From: Dyadobacter crusticola DSM 16708
Lineage (GTDB): Bacteria; Bacteroidota; Bacteroidia; Cytophagales; Spirosomataceae
NCBI RefSeq assembly: GCF_000701505.1
Contig: NZ_JNJB01000004.1
Span: 248,001 to 312,000, forward strand
Reading direction: 5' to 3'
DNA length: 64,000 nucleotides
Shown: piece after piece, positions 9,618-17,779 of the stretch
Layout: each line of letters begins with the position of its first letter
Numbering within the stretch: position 1 is the first letter of the stretch
Position numbers and translations under genes: made by a program
The notes under the pieces: generated by a model
What the model saw: the letters and a program-made list of their open reading frames with translations, nothing else
Database searches by the model: none
What the model was told of the DNA's origin: nothing

Positions 9618-9872
9618 TTATTTCACCTCTTCATAATCGACATATTCGCCGCCCTGAAATCTTGAAGATTGGTTTGCATCAGGTGGTACATTGTCTACTC
9701 TTACGCCACCCTTTGTTTTTTGTTGCTGTTGCTTTTGATGCGCCCGGAAGATTCTTTCCTGCTCTTTTACCAACTTTCTTCCTACAAGTAAATGGAAAAT
9801 GAAGTTTCTAAAAAAAGGAACAAATGCCAGTAGCAGCAGGAATATGAGAATTATATTAAATACCAGTTTCAT
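9618..9872 (-). CDS. DUF4834 family small membrane protein
   Basis: An 84-residue protein with one N-terminal membrane helix (about residues 4-24, ILIFLLLLAFVPF), a basic Gln-rich stretch (HQKQQQQK) and an acidic C-terminus (YVDYEEVK). This layout matches DUF4834, a short Bacteroidota-specific family of unknown function. The tail should lie in the cytoplasm given the basic residues after the helix. Confidence 0.75.
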   Translation of the reverse strand: MKLVFNIILIFLLLLAFVPFFRNFIFHLLVGRKLVKEQERIFRAHQKQQQQKTKGGVRVDNVPPDANQSSRFQGGEYVDYEEVK

Positions 9873-9901
9873 TTTTCAAAAGTTTTCTTCTCTGTATAAC
9901 G

Positions 9902-9909
9902 CAAACCTA
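9902..9909 (-). promoter_or_regulatory. Promoter -7 box for the DUF4834 gene
   Basis: On the minus strand this reads TAGGTTTG, a perfect TAnnTTTG box, about 30 bases before the ATG at 9872. No clear -33 element at standard spacing. Confidence 0.45.
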
Positions 9910-10009
9910 AGTAAAATAGCACACTAATATAGGGAAAATCCTAACGAATGCAGGCTTACGCCTGCGGAAAGGTCGGTAACTGGTATAAACGGGCTCCTGT
10001 TTCCGGACT

Positions 10010-11149
10010 TCAAATCGCAACCGCTTTGCTGCTTTCCACTACCTTTTCGTAATAGGATTCGTAGTGTGGTAGGATCTTCGCAACATCAAATTCCTTTGCA
10101 CGGGCGAGCGCATTGGCTTTAAATGTTGGTAAATTATCATCGTTCAAAATGTATGCCGCGTGTTTCACCATATCATCCACATCGCCAACATTACTCAGGA
10201 AGCCGGTTACACCGTGCAGGTTCAGCTCCGGCAATCCGCCTGCATTGGAAGTGATCAAAGGCACTTCACAAGCGAGGGCTTCCAATGCAGCCAGACCGAA
10301 ACTTTCGGATTCAGACGGCATTAAAAACAAATCTGCTACCGACAATACTTCTTCAATCGCATCCAGCTTACCCAGGAAACGGATATCCGAGAGCATATCC
10401 AGGTCTTTGCAAAGCCGTTCAATACGGGCACGGTCTGGGCCGTCGCCAACGAGCAGCAACTTGCTTGGCAGCAGCTTCCGCAATTTTTCAAAAATCATAA
10501 TCACATCGTCAATCCGCTTCACCTTCCGGAAATTGGATGTGTGGACGATCAGCTTTTCATTATTCGGACAAATTGCCAGTTTGAAATGATCTTTCTTTTG
10601 TCTGTTAAAACGATCCAGATCAATGAAGTTAGGAATTACCTCAATGTCTTTTGTAATGGCGAAATGACTGTAAGTATCACGTCTCAGAGATTCTGAAACA
10701 GCTGTAATTCCGTCCGACTGGTTGATACTGAAAGTAACTACCGGCTCGTAAGATTCGTCTTTGCCGACCAATGTGATATCAGTACCGTGTAAAGTTGTGA
10801 TCACCGGAATGTGGATTCCCTGCTGGGCGAGTATCTGCTTGGCGAGGTAAGCCGAGGATGCGTGTGGGATTGCGTAATGTACATGCAGGAGATCTAGGCC
10901 TGCATTCTGTACCACGTGAACCATTTCACTCGATAGTGCCGACTCGTAAGGCGGGTATTGAAACAATGGATAAGCGGGTATATTTACTTCGTGATAATAG
11001 AGGTTCTCATTGAAGAAATCGAGTCTTTGTGGTTGAGAATATGTGATAAAATGAACCTGGTGGCCGGCTTTCGCTAGCGCCTTACCAAGTTCGGTAGCTA
11101 CCACACCACTTCCTCCGAAGGTTGGATAGCATACGATACCGATTTTCAT
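10010..11149 (-). CDS. bshA: N-acetyl-alpha-D-glucosaminyl L-malate synthase
   Basis: It catalyses the first step of bacillithiol synthesis, joining GlcNAc from UDP-GlcNAc to L-malate. It is a retaining GT4-family, GT-B fold glycosyltransferase in the cytoplasm. The BshA-specific N-terminus is seen (MKIGIVCYPTFGGSG, then HFITYSQPQRLDF and HVHYAIPHASSAYLA), as are the GT4 donor-site motif SESFGLAALEALACEVP (about residues 281-297) and TSNAGGLPE. The length of 379 residues is typical. No other bacillithiol gene is in the window. TAACTTTT at 11161-11168 on the minus strand is a near-consensus -7 box close to the start codon. Confidence 0.95.
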   Translation of the reverse strand: MKIGIVCYPTFGGSGVVATELGKALAKAGHQVHFITYSQPQRLDFFNENLYYHEVNIPAYPLFQYPPYESALSSEMVHVVQNAGLDLLHVHYAIPHASSAYLAKQILAQQGIHIPVITTLHGTDITLVGKDESYEPVVTFSINQSDGITAVSESLRRDTYSHFAITKDIEVIPNFIDLDRFNRQKKDHFKLAICPNNEKLIVHTSNFRKVKRIDDVIMIFEKLRKLLPSKLLLVGDGPDRARIERLCKDLDMLSDIRFLGKLDAIEEVLSVADLFLMPSESESFGLAALEALACEVPLITSNAGGLPELNLHGVTGFLSNVGDVDDMVKHAAYILNDDNLPTFKANALARAKEFDVAKILPHYESYYEKVVESSKAVAI

Positions 11150-11334
11150 AATGTTAGTAGAAAAGTTATTAACCCCCTAGCCTAAGTTATCGCCGGGCAG
11201 GTTTTCATTTCAGCTAACAACAAATCGGTGTTTTTTATCCCACAAATGGATAAAGAAGTTAAGAATTGTCGTTAATGCTTTAAAATGATAATTTTATCGC
11301 CTAAACCTTCTTTTCAGCGTTAACCTGCATAAAT

Positions 11335-12210
11335 GTGTCGGTCAGGTCCAAAATTAGATTACGGGATTACATTGCAGGAAGTGCGCGGCTGGTCCGCTTC
11401 ACTAATCTGGTTATTGTTGCGCTTACCCAATACCTGACAAGGATTTTATTAATTGGCCCCAGAAGTGAATGGAGGTCCATTATAGCTGATCCTGATCTTT
11501 TCCTGCTGTCTCTTTCGACAGTTTGCATTGCCGCCGCCGGCTATATCATCAATGATTACTTCGACATTAAAATAGATATCGTCAACAAACCCGAGCGCGT
11601 GGTGGTGGGGCGGTACCTCAAAAGGCGTTGGGCAATCGGAGCGCACCAGATTCTGAATGTGCTCGGCGCGGTGCTCGGACTGGCAGTTAGTCCATACATT
11701 TTTCTGATTAATGTATTTTCGATCACGCTGCTATGGTTTTATTCCGAGCGTTTTAAGCGGGCGCCATTTATCGGTAACTTCATAGTTTCACTGCTCACAG
11801 CGATGTCGCTCCTCATCCTGACGGTACATTTTCCTGCAAACCGCCACCTGGTGCTGATTTATTCTGTTTTCTCGTTCTTTATATCGCTCGTCAGAGAAGT
11901 AGTGAAGGATATGGAAGATATTAAGGGAGATGAAGCGCACGGCTGCCGCACCCTGCCGATTATCTGGGGCATCCCACGGACCAGGAACTTCCTGTATACG
12001 GTTTTGATCTTTTTTGTTTTCACCCTCTTTACCATGGCGAGGGTACTGAATAACAGTTTGCTCGTTTTGCTGTTTATACTGCTTCTACTGCCGATTCTTT
12101 ATCTCGGATTCAAACTGTCGCGGGCGGATACACGCAAGGATTTCAGGGAAATCAGCAGCTTATGCAAGATCATCATGCTGCTTGGATTGTTAACGATGAT
12201 CTGGGCGTAG
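11335..12210 (+). CDS. UbiA-family prenyltransferase
   Basis: An integral membrane prenyltransferase of 291 residues with about eight or nine helices. The first Asp-rich motif NDYFDIKIDIVNKPER (about residues 72-87) and a second, REVVKDMEDIKGD (about 187-199), bind the Mg-prenyl diphosphate. The family includes geranylgeranylglycerol-phosphate geranylgeranyltransferase, the name often attached to Bacteroidota members, as well as menaquinone and heme-O prenyltransferases. The real acceptor cannot be told from sequence. The start is GTG at 11335; no in-frame ATG precedes the first conserved region. Confidence 0.85.
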   Translation: MSVRSKIRLRDYIAGSARLVRFTNLVIVALTQYLTRILLIGPRSEWRSIIADPDLFLLSLSTVCIAAAGYIINDYFDIKIDIVNKPERVVVGRYLKRRWAIGAHQILNVLGAVLGLAVSPYIFLINVFSITLLWFYSERFKRAPFIGNFIVSLLTAMSLLILTVHFPANRHLVLIYSVFSFFISLVREVVKDMEDIKGDEAHGCRTLPIIWGIPRTRNFLYTVLIFFVFTLFTMARVLNNSLLVLLFILLLLPILYLGFKLSRADTRKDFREISSLCKIIMLLGLLTMIWA

Positions 12211-12309
12211 CGCCCTTTTAATCAATATTCTGAAAGCCTGCATCCTTGCAGCTTGCGGGAGAGTATATTTAAGTATTCGTTATTAATCAAATCGTTATAA
12301 CCGAAAACT

Positions 12310-13005
12310 ATGAAAACGTACTTATTACTCGCATGCTGCCTCATCGCGTCATTTATCCTCCCTGTCTCGGCACAGGACTGCGCGGGATTTACATTAAAAG
12401 AAGGCTCAGGATTTGAAATGGACAACTTCGATGCGAAAGGCAAGCCGATTGGCAAAATCATCTATAAGATTGCGAAAGTGAGCAAAGATGGTGCATTCAC
12501 TGTTTTCAGCATCGATATGGAATCTTTCAATAACAAAGGGAAGTCGGAGCTGAAAAACACTTATCAAATGAAATGCGACGGAAATGCGATGGTATTGGAT
12601 GCCAGTGCGCTAGTGAGTCAGGAGCAAATGAAATCTTTCGAGGGAATGGAAATGAAATTTACTTACGATAACATTGAGTATCCTTCCAAATACAACATCG
12701 GCGACAAATGGAAAGATGCTTCGGTAAAAGGAGAAGCCAAATCAGGTGCAATGCCGGTTACTTTTAATATGGGTATCAAAAACAGAACGGTGATCGGCCA
12801 GGAGAAGCTGACTGTACCCGCAGGTACCTTTGATGCTTACAAGATTAATGCGGATATGAATGTACAAATGGTCATGGGCTTTCCGATCAAAGTGGATATG
12901 CAGACCGTCTCTTACCGGACTCCAAGTGTGATCTGGGATTTGAAAACAGAAACTTACAGAAAAGGAAAACTAATGGGACACAGCGAGTTGACCAAAATAT
13001 ACTAA
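12310..13005 (+). CDS. Secreted DUF3108-like protein
   Basis: A 231-residue protein with a signal peptide (MKTYLLLACCLIASF, cleaved near PVSAQ). The mature part resembles the DUF3108/TapB-like fold of Cytophagales periplasmic proteins: it opens with a Cys and LKEGSGFEM, and later has GQEKLTVPAGTFDAYKI, a motif common in that group, then TETYRKGKLMG near the end. No catalytic residue is evident and the function is unknown. A terminator follows directly. Confidence 0.65.
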   Translation: MKTYLLLACCLIASFILPVSAQDCAGFTLKEGSGFEMDNFDAKGKPIGKIIYKIAKVSKDGAFTVFSIDMESFNNKGKSELKNTYQMKCDGNAMVLDASALVSQEQMKSFEGMEMKFTYDNIEYPSKYNIGDKWKDASVKGEAKSGAMPVTFNMGIKNRTVIGQEKLTVPAGTFDAYKINADMNVQMVMGFPIKVDMQTVSYRTPSVIWDLKTETYRKGKLMGHSELTKIY

Positions 13006-13027
13006 CTTTTTCACAACTGGTCTTTGT

Positions 13028-13067
13028 AAAGAGCGGCTTTCGGAACTTTCGTTAGCCGTTCTTTTTT
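13028..13067 (+). terminator. Terminator downstream of the DUF3108-like gene
   Basis: GAGCGGCT (13031-13038) pairs with AGCCGTTC (13054-13061) with one G-T pair, followed by six T residues. The purN -7 box begins at the end of the T run. Confidence 0.7.
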
Positions 13068-13074
13068 AGTTTTG
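13067..13074 (+). promoter_or_regulatory. purN promoter -7 box
   Basis: TAGTTTTG fits TAnnTTTG perfectly and starts where the preceding terminator ends. It predicts a leader of about 45 bases before purN. Confidence 0.5.
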
Positions 13075-13125
13075 TCCCGGCGATCCCGCTTTGATCTCAT
13101 CGATATTCACCTTTAATCTTACCTA

Positions 13126-13695
13126 ATGAAAAGAATAGCCATTTTTGCCTCCGGCTCGGGGACTAATGCCGAGAAGATCAGCGAATACTTCTCGGAAAGA
13201 GAAGATGTTGAAGTTTCTTTGATCTTCACCAACAATCCGATGGCCGGGGTGATAAAACGGGCATGCAACTTACAGATTCCAGTTGTTTTCTTCGACAAAA
13301 GAACCTTTTACCAAACCGGTAAAATACCTCAGATACTTGAAAACGAGCGCATTGATCTTGTGGTACTCGCGGGATTTATGATGCTGGTACCTGCAATGCT
13401 CGTGAATGCATTCCCCAATAAAATCATTAACATTCACCCCGCCTTGCTCCCCAAGTATGGCGGCAAGGGTATGTACGGAGAGTTTGTGCATGAAGCTGTG
13501 GTAAATGCAGGCGAGCTGCAATCGGGCATTACCATTCATTATGTGAATGAAAATTATGACGAAGGCGACATCATTTTTCAGGCAACCTGCGACGTAGCGC
13601 CTACCGATACTGCTGAGGATGTCGCCGCGAAAGTACATGTGCTTGAATACGAACATTACCCAAGAGTGATAGACGAACTGCTGGCACGTCAATAA
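13126..13695 (+). CDS. purN: Phosphoribosylglycinamide formyltransferase
   Basis: It transfers a formyl group from 10-formyl-tetrahydrofolate to GAR in purine synthesis. The phosphate-binding start IAIFASGSGTNAEKI and the catalytic trio Asn102, His104 (INIHPALLP) and Asp145 (YDEGDI), equivalent to E. coli Asn106, His108 and Asp144, are all present. The length of 189 residues is normal. The transporter gene starts 8 bases downstream, so the two are probably co-transcribed without an obvious functional link. Confidence 0.95.
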   Translation: MKRIAIFASGSGTNAEKISEYFSEREDVEVSLIFTNNPMAGVIKRACNLQIPVVFFDKRTFYQTGKIPQILENERIDLVVLAGFMMLVPAMLVNAFPNKIINIHPALLPKYGGKGMYGEFVHEAVVNAGELQSGITIHYVNENYDEGDIIFQATCDVAPTDTAEDVAAKVHVLEYEHYPRVIDELLARQ

Positions 13696-13703
13696 GATCA
13701 GGA

Positions 13704-14627
13704 ATGCTCTACTTCATACTTGCGGTGATTTTCACCGTGGCTCTTTACCTGATCATGCGCGCATTTCCGAAGTACCAGGTGGACTCTTTTCACGCGGTGG
13801 TTTTCAATTACTACTCCTGCGTGATCACCGGCCTGTTACTCACGCCCGATCTTGCCGCATTCGGGCAAATTGAATGGGGTTCACAGGGTACATTGCTTAC
13901 ACTTGCATTGGGTACGATGTTCGTAACTGCATTCATGCTCATTGGGTTAACTGCTCAAAAAGTCAGTGTCACTGCTACCTCCCTGGCGGGTAATATGTCA
14001 CTGGTAATCCCGGTACTGTTTGGTCTTTTTGTTTTTAAAAACAATAACAAGGATTTCACTGCGATCAACTATGCGGGCTTGCTGGTCGCACTTGCAGCAC
14101 TCACTTTGGGCGCCATTCAGGGAACGGGCAAGAAGGAAGATACGAGAACAACAGCAAGTGAAAGTACCGGAAGCACTGCTGGTCTGTGGCTGCTGCCCGT
14201 ACTTACTTTCCTGGCTTCGGGCACCAACAACACGCTTATTAATTACCTGTCGGCACGCTACTACGAGCCTGGGCAAACCACCGTTTTCATGATTATCGCC
14301 TGCACGGGTGCGATGCTGATCGGCACTTCCATTCTCATTTACCGGTCGGTTTTGTACAAACAGCGGCTACACCTCAGGAGCGTTGCAGGAGGTTTGATCC
14401 TGGGTGTGCCTAATTTCTTGTCGCTCTACTTTCTCCTGCTTGCATTGGCTTCGTTCGGCAACAGCGCGGCATTTGTTTTCCCGATCTACAACATTCTCAG
14501 TATGCTGGTGTCTTCGGCTGCCGCTTGGCTGATTTACCGGGAAAGACTCAATTCCCTGAACAAATGGGGGCTTGTTCTGGCGGTAATTGCCATCTTGATG
14601 ATCTCCTACCAGGAATTAAATCTCTGA
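13704..14627 (+). CDS. EamA/DMT-family transporter
   Basis: A 307-residue inner-membrane protein with about ten hydrophobic helices in two repeated halves, the plan of the drug/metabolite transporter superfamily. A charged loop with GKKEDTRTTASES (about residues 142-156) separates the halves. The substrate cannot be predicted. It follows purN by 8 bases. Another DMT protein is encoded at 41602-42483. Confidence 0.85.
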   Translation: MLYFILAVIFTVALYLIMRAFPKYQVDSFHAVVFNYYSCVITGLLLTPDLAAFGQIEWGSQGTLLTLALGTMFVTAFMLIGLTAQKVSVTATSLAGNMSLVIPVLFGLFVFKNNNKDFTAINYAGLLVALAALTLGAIQGTGKKEDTRTTASESTGSTAGLWLLPVLTFLASGTNNTLINYLSARYYEPGQTTVFMIIACTGAMLIGTSILIYRSVLYKQRLHLRSVAGGLILGVPNFLSLYFLLLALASFGNSAAFVFPIYNILSMLVSSAAAWLIYRERLNSLNKWGLVLAVIAILMISYQELNL

Positions 14628-14795
14628 GCAGCACCGATCTTTGAACCCATGCTCCGCTCTTTTACTTACTTCAAAAGCCGGGCTGTAACTCAAATCATAA
14701 CTTCTACCAACGCAGTTGAGGGATACGTATACACTTGTAGATGAATTTCCCCGCTCAGGGACTTCTTTTTTCTAATATAATTATACAAATACCAT

Positions 14796-14832
14796 CTTTT
14801 AGTAGACAATGTAGCTATTTAGCTACTAAAAG
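14796..14832. promoter_or_regulatory. 10-bp inverted repeat upstream of a barrel gene
   Basis: CTTTTAGTAG (14796-14805) and CTACTAAAAG (14823-14832) are exact inverted copies 17 bases apart, and the loop itself holds two TAGCTA copies. There is no T run after it, so it is a poor terminator. It could be an operator or a leader stem-loop. The surrounding 14628-14900 is AT-rich and holds no gene. Confidence 0.4.
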
Positions 14833-14900
14833 CGTGCATCTGAGCATTTGGTACACATTTTTCAACTTTACCGCTGTATTGCTTTTCAAAACACATTCAT

Positions 14901-15542
14901 ATGAAAAATTGTATTATTCTGCTACTGGCTGCATTCATTTGTACCCAACAGGCACAAGCTCAGGAAAACGTTTCTATCGGACCCATGGCAGGAGTTTCCA
15001 TTGCTAACCTTCGCGGTGATATATCAAACACAAACTGGAAACCCGGCCTGACTATTGGTGGTTTTTACAATTACAGTTCTAAAACTGGATTTGGTTTTAG
15101 CGGGCAGTTGCTTTTCACACAACTTGGTGCGCAGACGGACAGCAAGCGCAACGAAATTAATCTTAACTACATTCAAGCTCCATTGCTGGCAACTTTCTTC
15201 TTTGGAAAGTACGGCGACGTAGTAAGACCGAAAATTTTCCTGGGCCCTACCCTCAATTTCATGACCTCGGCCCGTGACAAAAACGGAAACAATATCAATG
15301 GTGATTCCAATAACCGGAATTACAGCGTCTTCGACCTGGGTGGTGCAGTAGGCGCAGGACTTAACATCAGATTGGCAGAAAAAATCTGGCTGAACTTTGA
15401 CGCACGCTATGGATTCGGACTACTGGATATCACCAGGCTGGACAATTCAAACATAAAAAACAATAACTGGGGCATTAATGCCGGCCTGAGTTTCCCGTTG
15501 GGAACTTACGACAGGAACACTGGTCGCCTGAGAACCCGGTAA
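14901..15542 (+). CDS. Outer-membrane beta-barrel protein, porin family
   Basis: A 213-residue protein with a signal peptide ending QAQAQ (about residue 20), followed by a small eight-stranded barrel of the PF13568 type: GPMAGVSIANLRGD, GLTIGGFYNY, NYIQAPLLATFF and a closing GINAGLSFPLG strand. Such OmpW/PorT-like barrels are numerous in Bacteroidota and most have no defined role. Three direct AAGCACACT repeats begin inside its stop codon. Confidence 0.8.
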   Translation: MKNCIILLLAAFICTQQAQAQENVSIGPMAGVSIANLRGDISNTNWKPGLTIGGFYNYSSKTGFGFSGQLLFTQLGAQTDSKRNEINLNYIQAPLLATFFFGKYGDVVRPKIFLGPTLNFMTSARDKNGNNINGDSNNRNYSVFDLGGAVGAGLNIRLAEKIWLNFDARYGFGLLDITRLDNSNIKNNNWGINAGLSFPLGTYDRNTGRLRTR

Positions 15543-15591
15543 GCACACTGATTCGATAGTAAGCACACTATTATCACGTAAAAAGCACACT
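15541..15591. repeat. Three direct AAGCACACT repeats
   Basis: Exact 9-base copies at 15541-15549, 15561-15569 and 15583-15591, spaced 20 and 22 bases start to start, so they fall on nearly the same DNA face. The first overlaps the stop codon of the barrel gene. A terminator follows 15 bases later. The role is unknown. Confidence 0.6.
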
Positions 15592-15605
15592 ATTTTAGAA
15601 GGAAT

Positions 15606-15638
15606 AAGGGCAACTCAGCTGAGTCTGCCCTTTATTTG
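15606..15638 (+). terminator. Rho-independent terminator
   Basis: AAGGGCA (15606-15612) pairs with TGCCCTT (15626-15632). The loop contains the palindrome ACTCAGCTGAGT, which extends the stem, and T-rich sequence follows. It ends the barrel gene transcript. Confidence 0.75.
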
Positions 15639-15728
15639 TTTATCAGCGCCGATGTGAGCACACCTTCCCGAATCGGGATACCCGGAGAAAAGTGGTACCA
15701 CGGAAAACGCCGCCTAACTTTGATATAT

Positions 15729-16127
15729 ATGAGAGTCAGGAACTTCTCCCTTTACGTCATGGCCTTAGTTTACATCTTTGCCGGTGTCCTGCATTTTGTT
15801 AAAGCAGAGCTGTTCCTCGGCATCGTTCCGGACTTCCTGCCAGCACCACTCGCGATCGTGTACATCAGCGGTATTTGTGAAATCGCATTCGGGACAATGC
15901 TTTTGAATGCGACAACACGAAATGCGGCTGCCTGGCTGATTATTCTGTTGCTGATTGCTGTTTTCCCGGCCAACATCAAAATGGCAACGGACTACTATCA
16001 TCAACAAAACAGTCATTTGTGGATCGCATTACTGCGGCTTCCGCTGCAATTTGTACTGATCTGGTGGGCCTGGCGGTATACAAACCGAGGCAGTGTAACT
16101 GCTAATCCGCCGCATAACACAGATTAA
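15729..16127 (+). CDS. DoxX-like small membrane protein
   Basis: A 132-residue protein with four predicted membrane helices. MALVYIFAGVLHFVKAELF at the N-terminus and ISGICEIAFG in the second helix resemble the DoxX/DoxD-like family, whose members are mostly uncharacterised. I chose the ATG at 15729 because the longer in-frame start lies in the terminator of the preceding gene and adds a non-conserved hydrophilic leader. Confidence 0.7.
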   Translation: MRVRNFSLYVMALVYIFAGVLHFVKAELFLGIVPDFLPAPLAIVYISGICEIAFGTMLLNATTRNAAAWLIILLLIAVFPANIKMATDYYHQQNSHLWIALLRLPLQFVLIWWAWRYTNRGSVTANPPHNTD

Positions 16128-16131
16128 GGCG

Positions 16132-16139
16132 TAACTTTG
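16132..16139 (+). promoter_or_regulatory. Promoter -7 box for the DEAD-box helicase
   Basis: TAACTTTG, a perfect -7 box, predicts transcription from about 16146, only about 12 bases before the ATG at 16158. It excludes the longer TTG start at 16137, which lies inside the box. Confidence 0.6.
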
Positions 16140-16157
16140 CAGTTCAATTTGAATTGC

Positions 16158-17489
16158 ATGATGACATTTGAAGATTTAAACCTCACAAAGCCGCTATTAA
16201 AGGCAGTTGCTGATGCGGGCTATACCACTCCTACAACCATTCAGCACAAGGTATTTCCCGTGATGATGTCCGGAAAAGACGTTTGTGGCATCGCGCAGAC
16301 AGGTACCGGAAAAACGGTTGCTTATCTGCTACCCACACTTCGCCAGATTGAGTATTCCAAAGACAGACTGCCGCAGCTGCTGATACTGGTACCTACCAGG
16401 GAGCTCGTGGTGCAGGTAGTGGAAGAAGTGAAGAAATTAAGCGCTTACCTCACCCTTGAAGTTGTGGGCGTTTACGGAGGCGGGAATATCAAAGTACAAA
16501 TGGCAGAACTGCACAATGGGGCAGATGTGGTGGTTGCTACGCCGGGGCGCTTGTTTGACCTTGCGTTGAATGGCGCTCTTAAAACTAAGAATATTAAAAA
16601 GCTCGTCATCGACGAAGTTGATGAAATGCTGAACCTGGGTTTTCGCACGCAGCTCAAAAATATTCTGGACCTGTTGCCGCAAAGGAGGCAGAATCTTCTT
16701 TTCTCCGCGACATTGTCGCCGGATGTGGAGCAGCTCATGGAAACATACTTCAACAGTCCTGTCCGCGTGGAAGCTGCTCCCGCAGGTACTCCGCTGGATA
16801 ATATCGAACAGCAAGCCTACGAAGTTCCCAACTTTTACACAAAAGTAAACCTGCTGGATCTGCTGCTGGAAGAGCACGAGGAAATGAGCAAGGTTCTGAT
16901 TTTTGTCGCGACAAAAAAGCTGGCTGATCAGCTTTACGGACAACTTGAATTGGGATATCTGAATAAAATCGGGGTTATCCATTCGAATAAGGAGCAAAAT
17001 CACCGCTTTAATACAATGCGGCAATTTCATGAGGGTAATTACCGCATCCTGATCGCAACAGACATTGTCGCGCGCGGAATTGACGTGGCCGAGGTGTCGC
17101 ACGTCTTTAATTTTGATATTCCCGAAGCTCCTGAAAACTACATTCACCGGATCGGAAGAACAGGACGTGCTGACAGAAAAGGTGTTGCTATCTCATTCAT
17201 CTCTGAGCGTGAAAAGCCGTTTCAGGAGGAAATAGAAGCTTTGATGGAGTTCAAGATACCAATGCTTCCGCTGCCGGAAAAACTCAAAATTTCGGAGATA
17301 CTGACTCCTGATGAAGAGCCCAAGGTTTTCATGAAGGACATTCTTGTTAAAAATCCGAGAAACGAGAATGTTGGACCGGCATTCCATGAAAAGCTTGCGA
17401 AGAACAAGAAGGTGAACGTCCGCCGCGATCACGCAAAAGAGAAAATGCAGAAATATGGTCGCCCGATTAAGCGGTCAGGAAAAAAGTGA
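16158..17489 (+). CDS. DEAD-box ATP-dependent RNA helicase
   Basis: A 443-residue superfamily 2 helicase that remodels RNA, probably in ribosome assembly or cold adaptation. The motifs run in order: Q motif (FEDLNLTKPL, then PTTIQ), Walker A AQTGTGKT (about residues 47-54), PTRELVVQV, TPGRLFD, motif II as DEVD in LVIDEVDEML instead of DEAD, SAT, then RILIATDIVARGIDV and HRIGRTGR in the second RecA domain. The C-terminal 90 residues are basic (KKVNVRRDHAKEK), suiting RNA binding. A second ATG at 16161 is equally possible as the start. Confidence 0.93.
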   Translation: MMTFEDLNLTKPLLKAVADAGYTTPTTIQHKVFPVMMSGKDVCGIAQTGTGKTVAYLLPTLRQIEYSKDRLPQLLILVPTRELVVQVVEEVKKLSAYLTLEVVGVYGGGNIKVQMAELHNGADVVVATPGRLFDLALNGALKTKNIKKLVIDEVDEMLNLGFRTQLKNILDLLPQRRQNLLFSATLSPDVEQLMETYFNSPVRVEAAPAGTPLDNIEQQAYEVPNFYTKVNLLDLLLEEHEEMSKVLIFVATKKLADQLYGQLELGYLNKIGVIHSNKEQNHRFNTMRQFHEGNYRILIATDIVARGIDVAEVSHVFNFDIPEAPENYIHRIGRTGRADRKGVAISFISEREKPFQEEIEALMEFKIPMLPLPEKLKISEILTPDEEPKVFMKDILVKNPRNENVGPAFHEKLAKNKKVNVRRDHAKEKMQKYGRPIKRSGKK

Positions 17490-17680
17490 AAAAAATCCAA
17501 AAATTTTTTCTCCTCAATGATCTACAGAATAATCCTTGTCGTAAATAGTTGTGAATTGACTGGAATGAGCTGTTGAATGTGTGTGGGATTCTGGTTAAAT
17601 CACTCAAATTGCTGACAATGCTGTACTGAACAGCGGATCAAAGGATACAATTAATTATTGTGGAGGGTAAGGTAATACAT

Positions 17681-17712
17681 AGAGAGGGTGACAGTGTCAC
17701 CCTCTCTTTATT
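17681..17712 (+). terminator. Strong palindromic terminator
   Basis: A perfect 13-bp stem (AGAGAGGGTGACA and TGTCACCCTCTCT, 17681-17708) with a single-base loop and T-rich tail. It lies 190 bases after the helicase gene. The sequence between (17490-17680) holds no gene I can support; it could be a long 3' untranslated region or a small RNA. Confidence 0.7.
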
Positions 17713-17720
17713 TTAGGCCA

Positions 17721-17768
17721 GCAAACAAAAAAACTCCCGGACGAAGGTTCCGGGAGTTTTTTGTTTGC
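17721..17768. terminator. Bidirectional terminator downstream of hemA
   Basis: A stem of about 20 bp (17721-17741 with 17748-17768, one bulged A) holds the core ACTCCCGGA/TCCGGGAGT, with A and T runs on each side. It lies 11 bases after the hemA stop and also insulates the plus strand. Confidence 0.85.
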
Positions 17769-17779
17769 CAGATATAGGA

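Noticed and set aside
16610-16630. DEVD instead of DEAD in the helicase as a defect
   Set aside because: Conservative replacement at the third position is found in active helicases; all other motifs are intact.
16437-17147. Antisense open frame of 236 codons on the minus strand
   Set aside because: Lies wholly opposite the DEAD-box helicase, has no recognisable domain and mirrors the codon pattern of the helicase.
17490-17680. Possible small RNA between the helicase and the palindromic terminator
   Set aside because: No promoter box or conserved structure was seen; a long 3' untranslated region explains it equally well.
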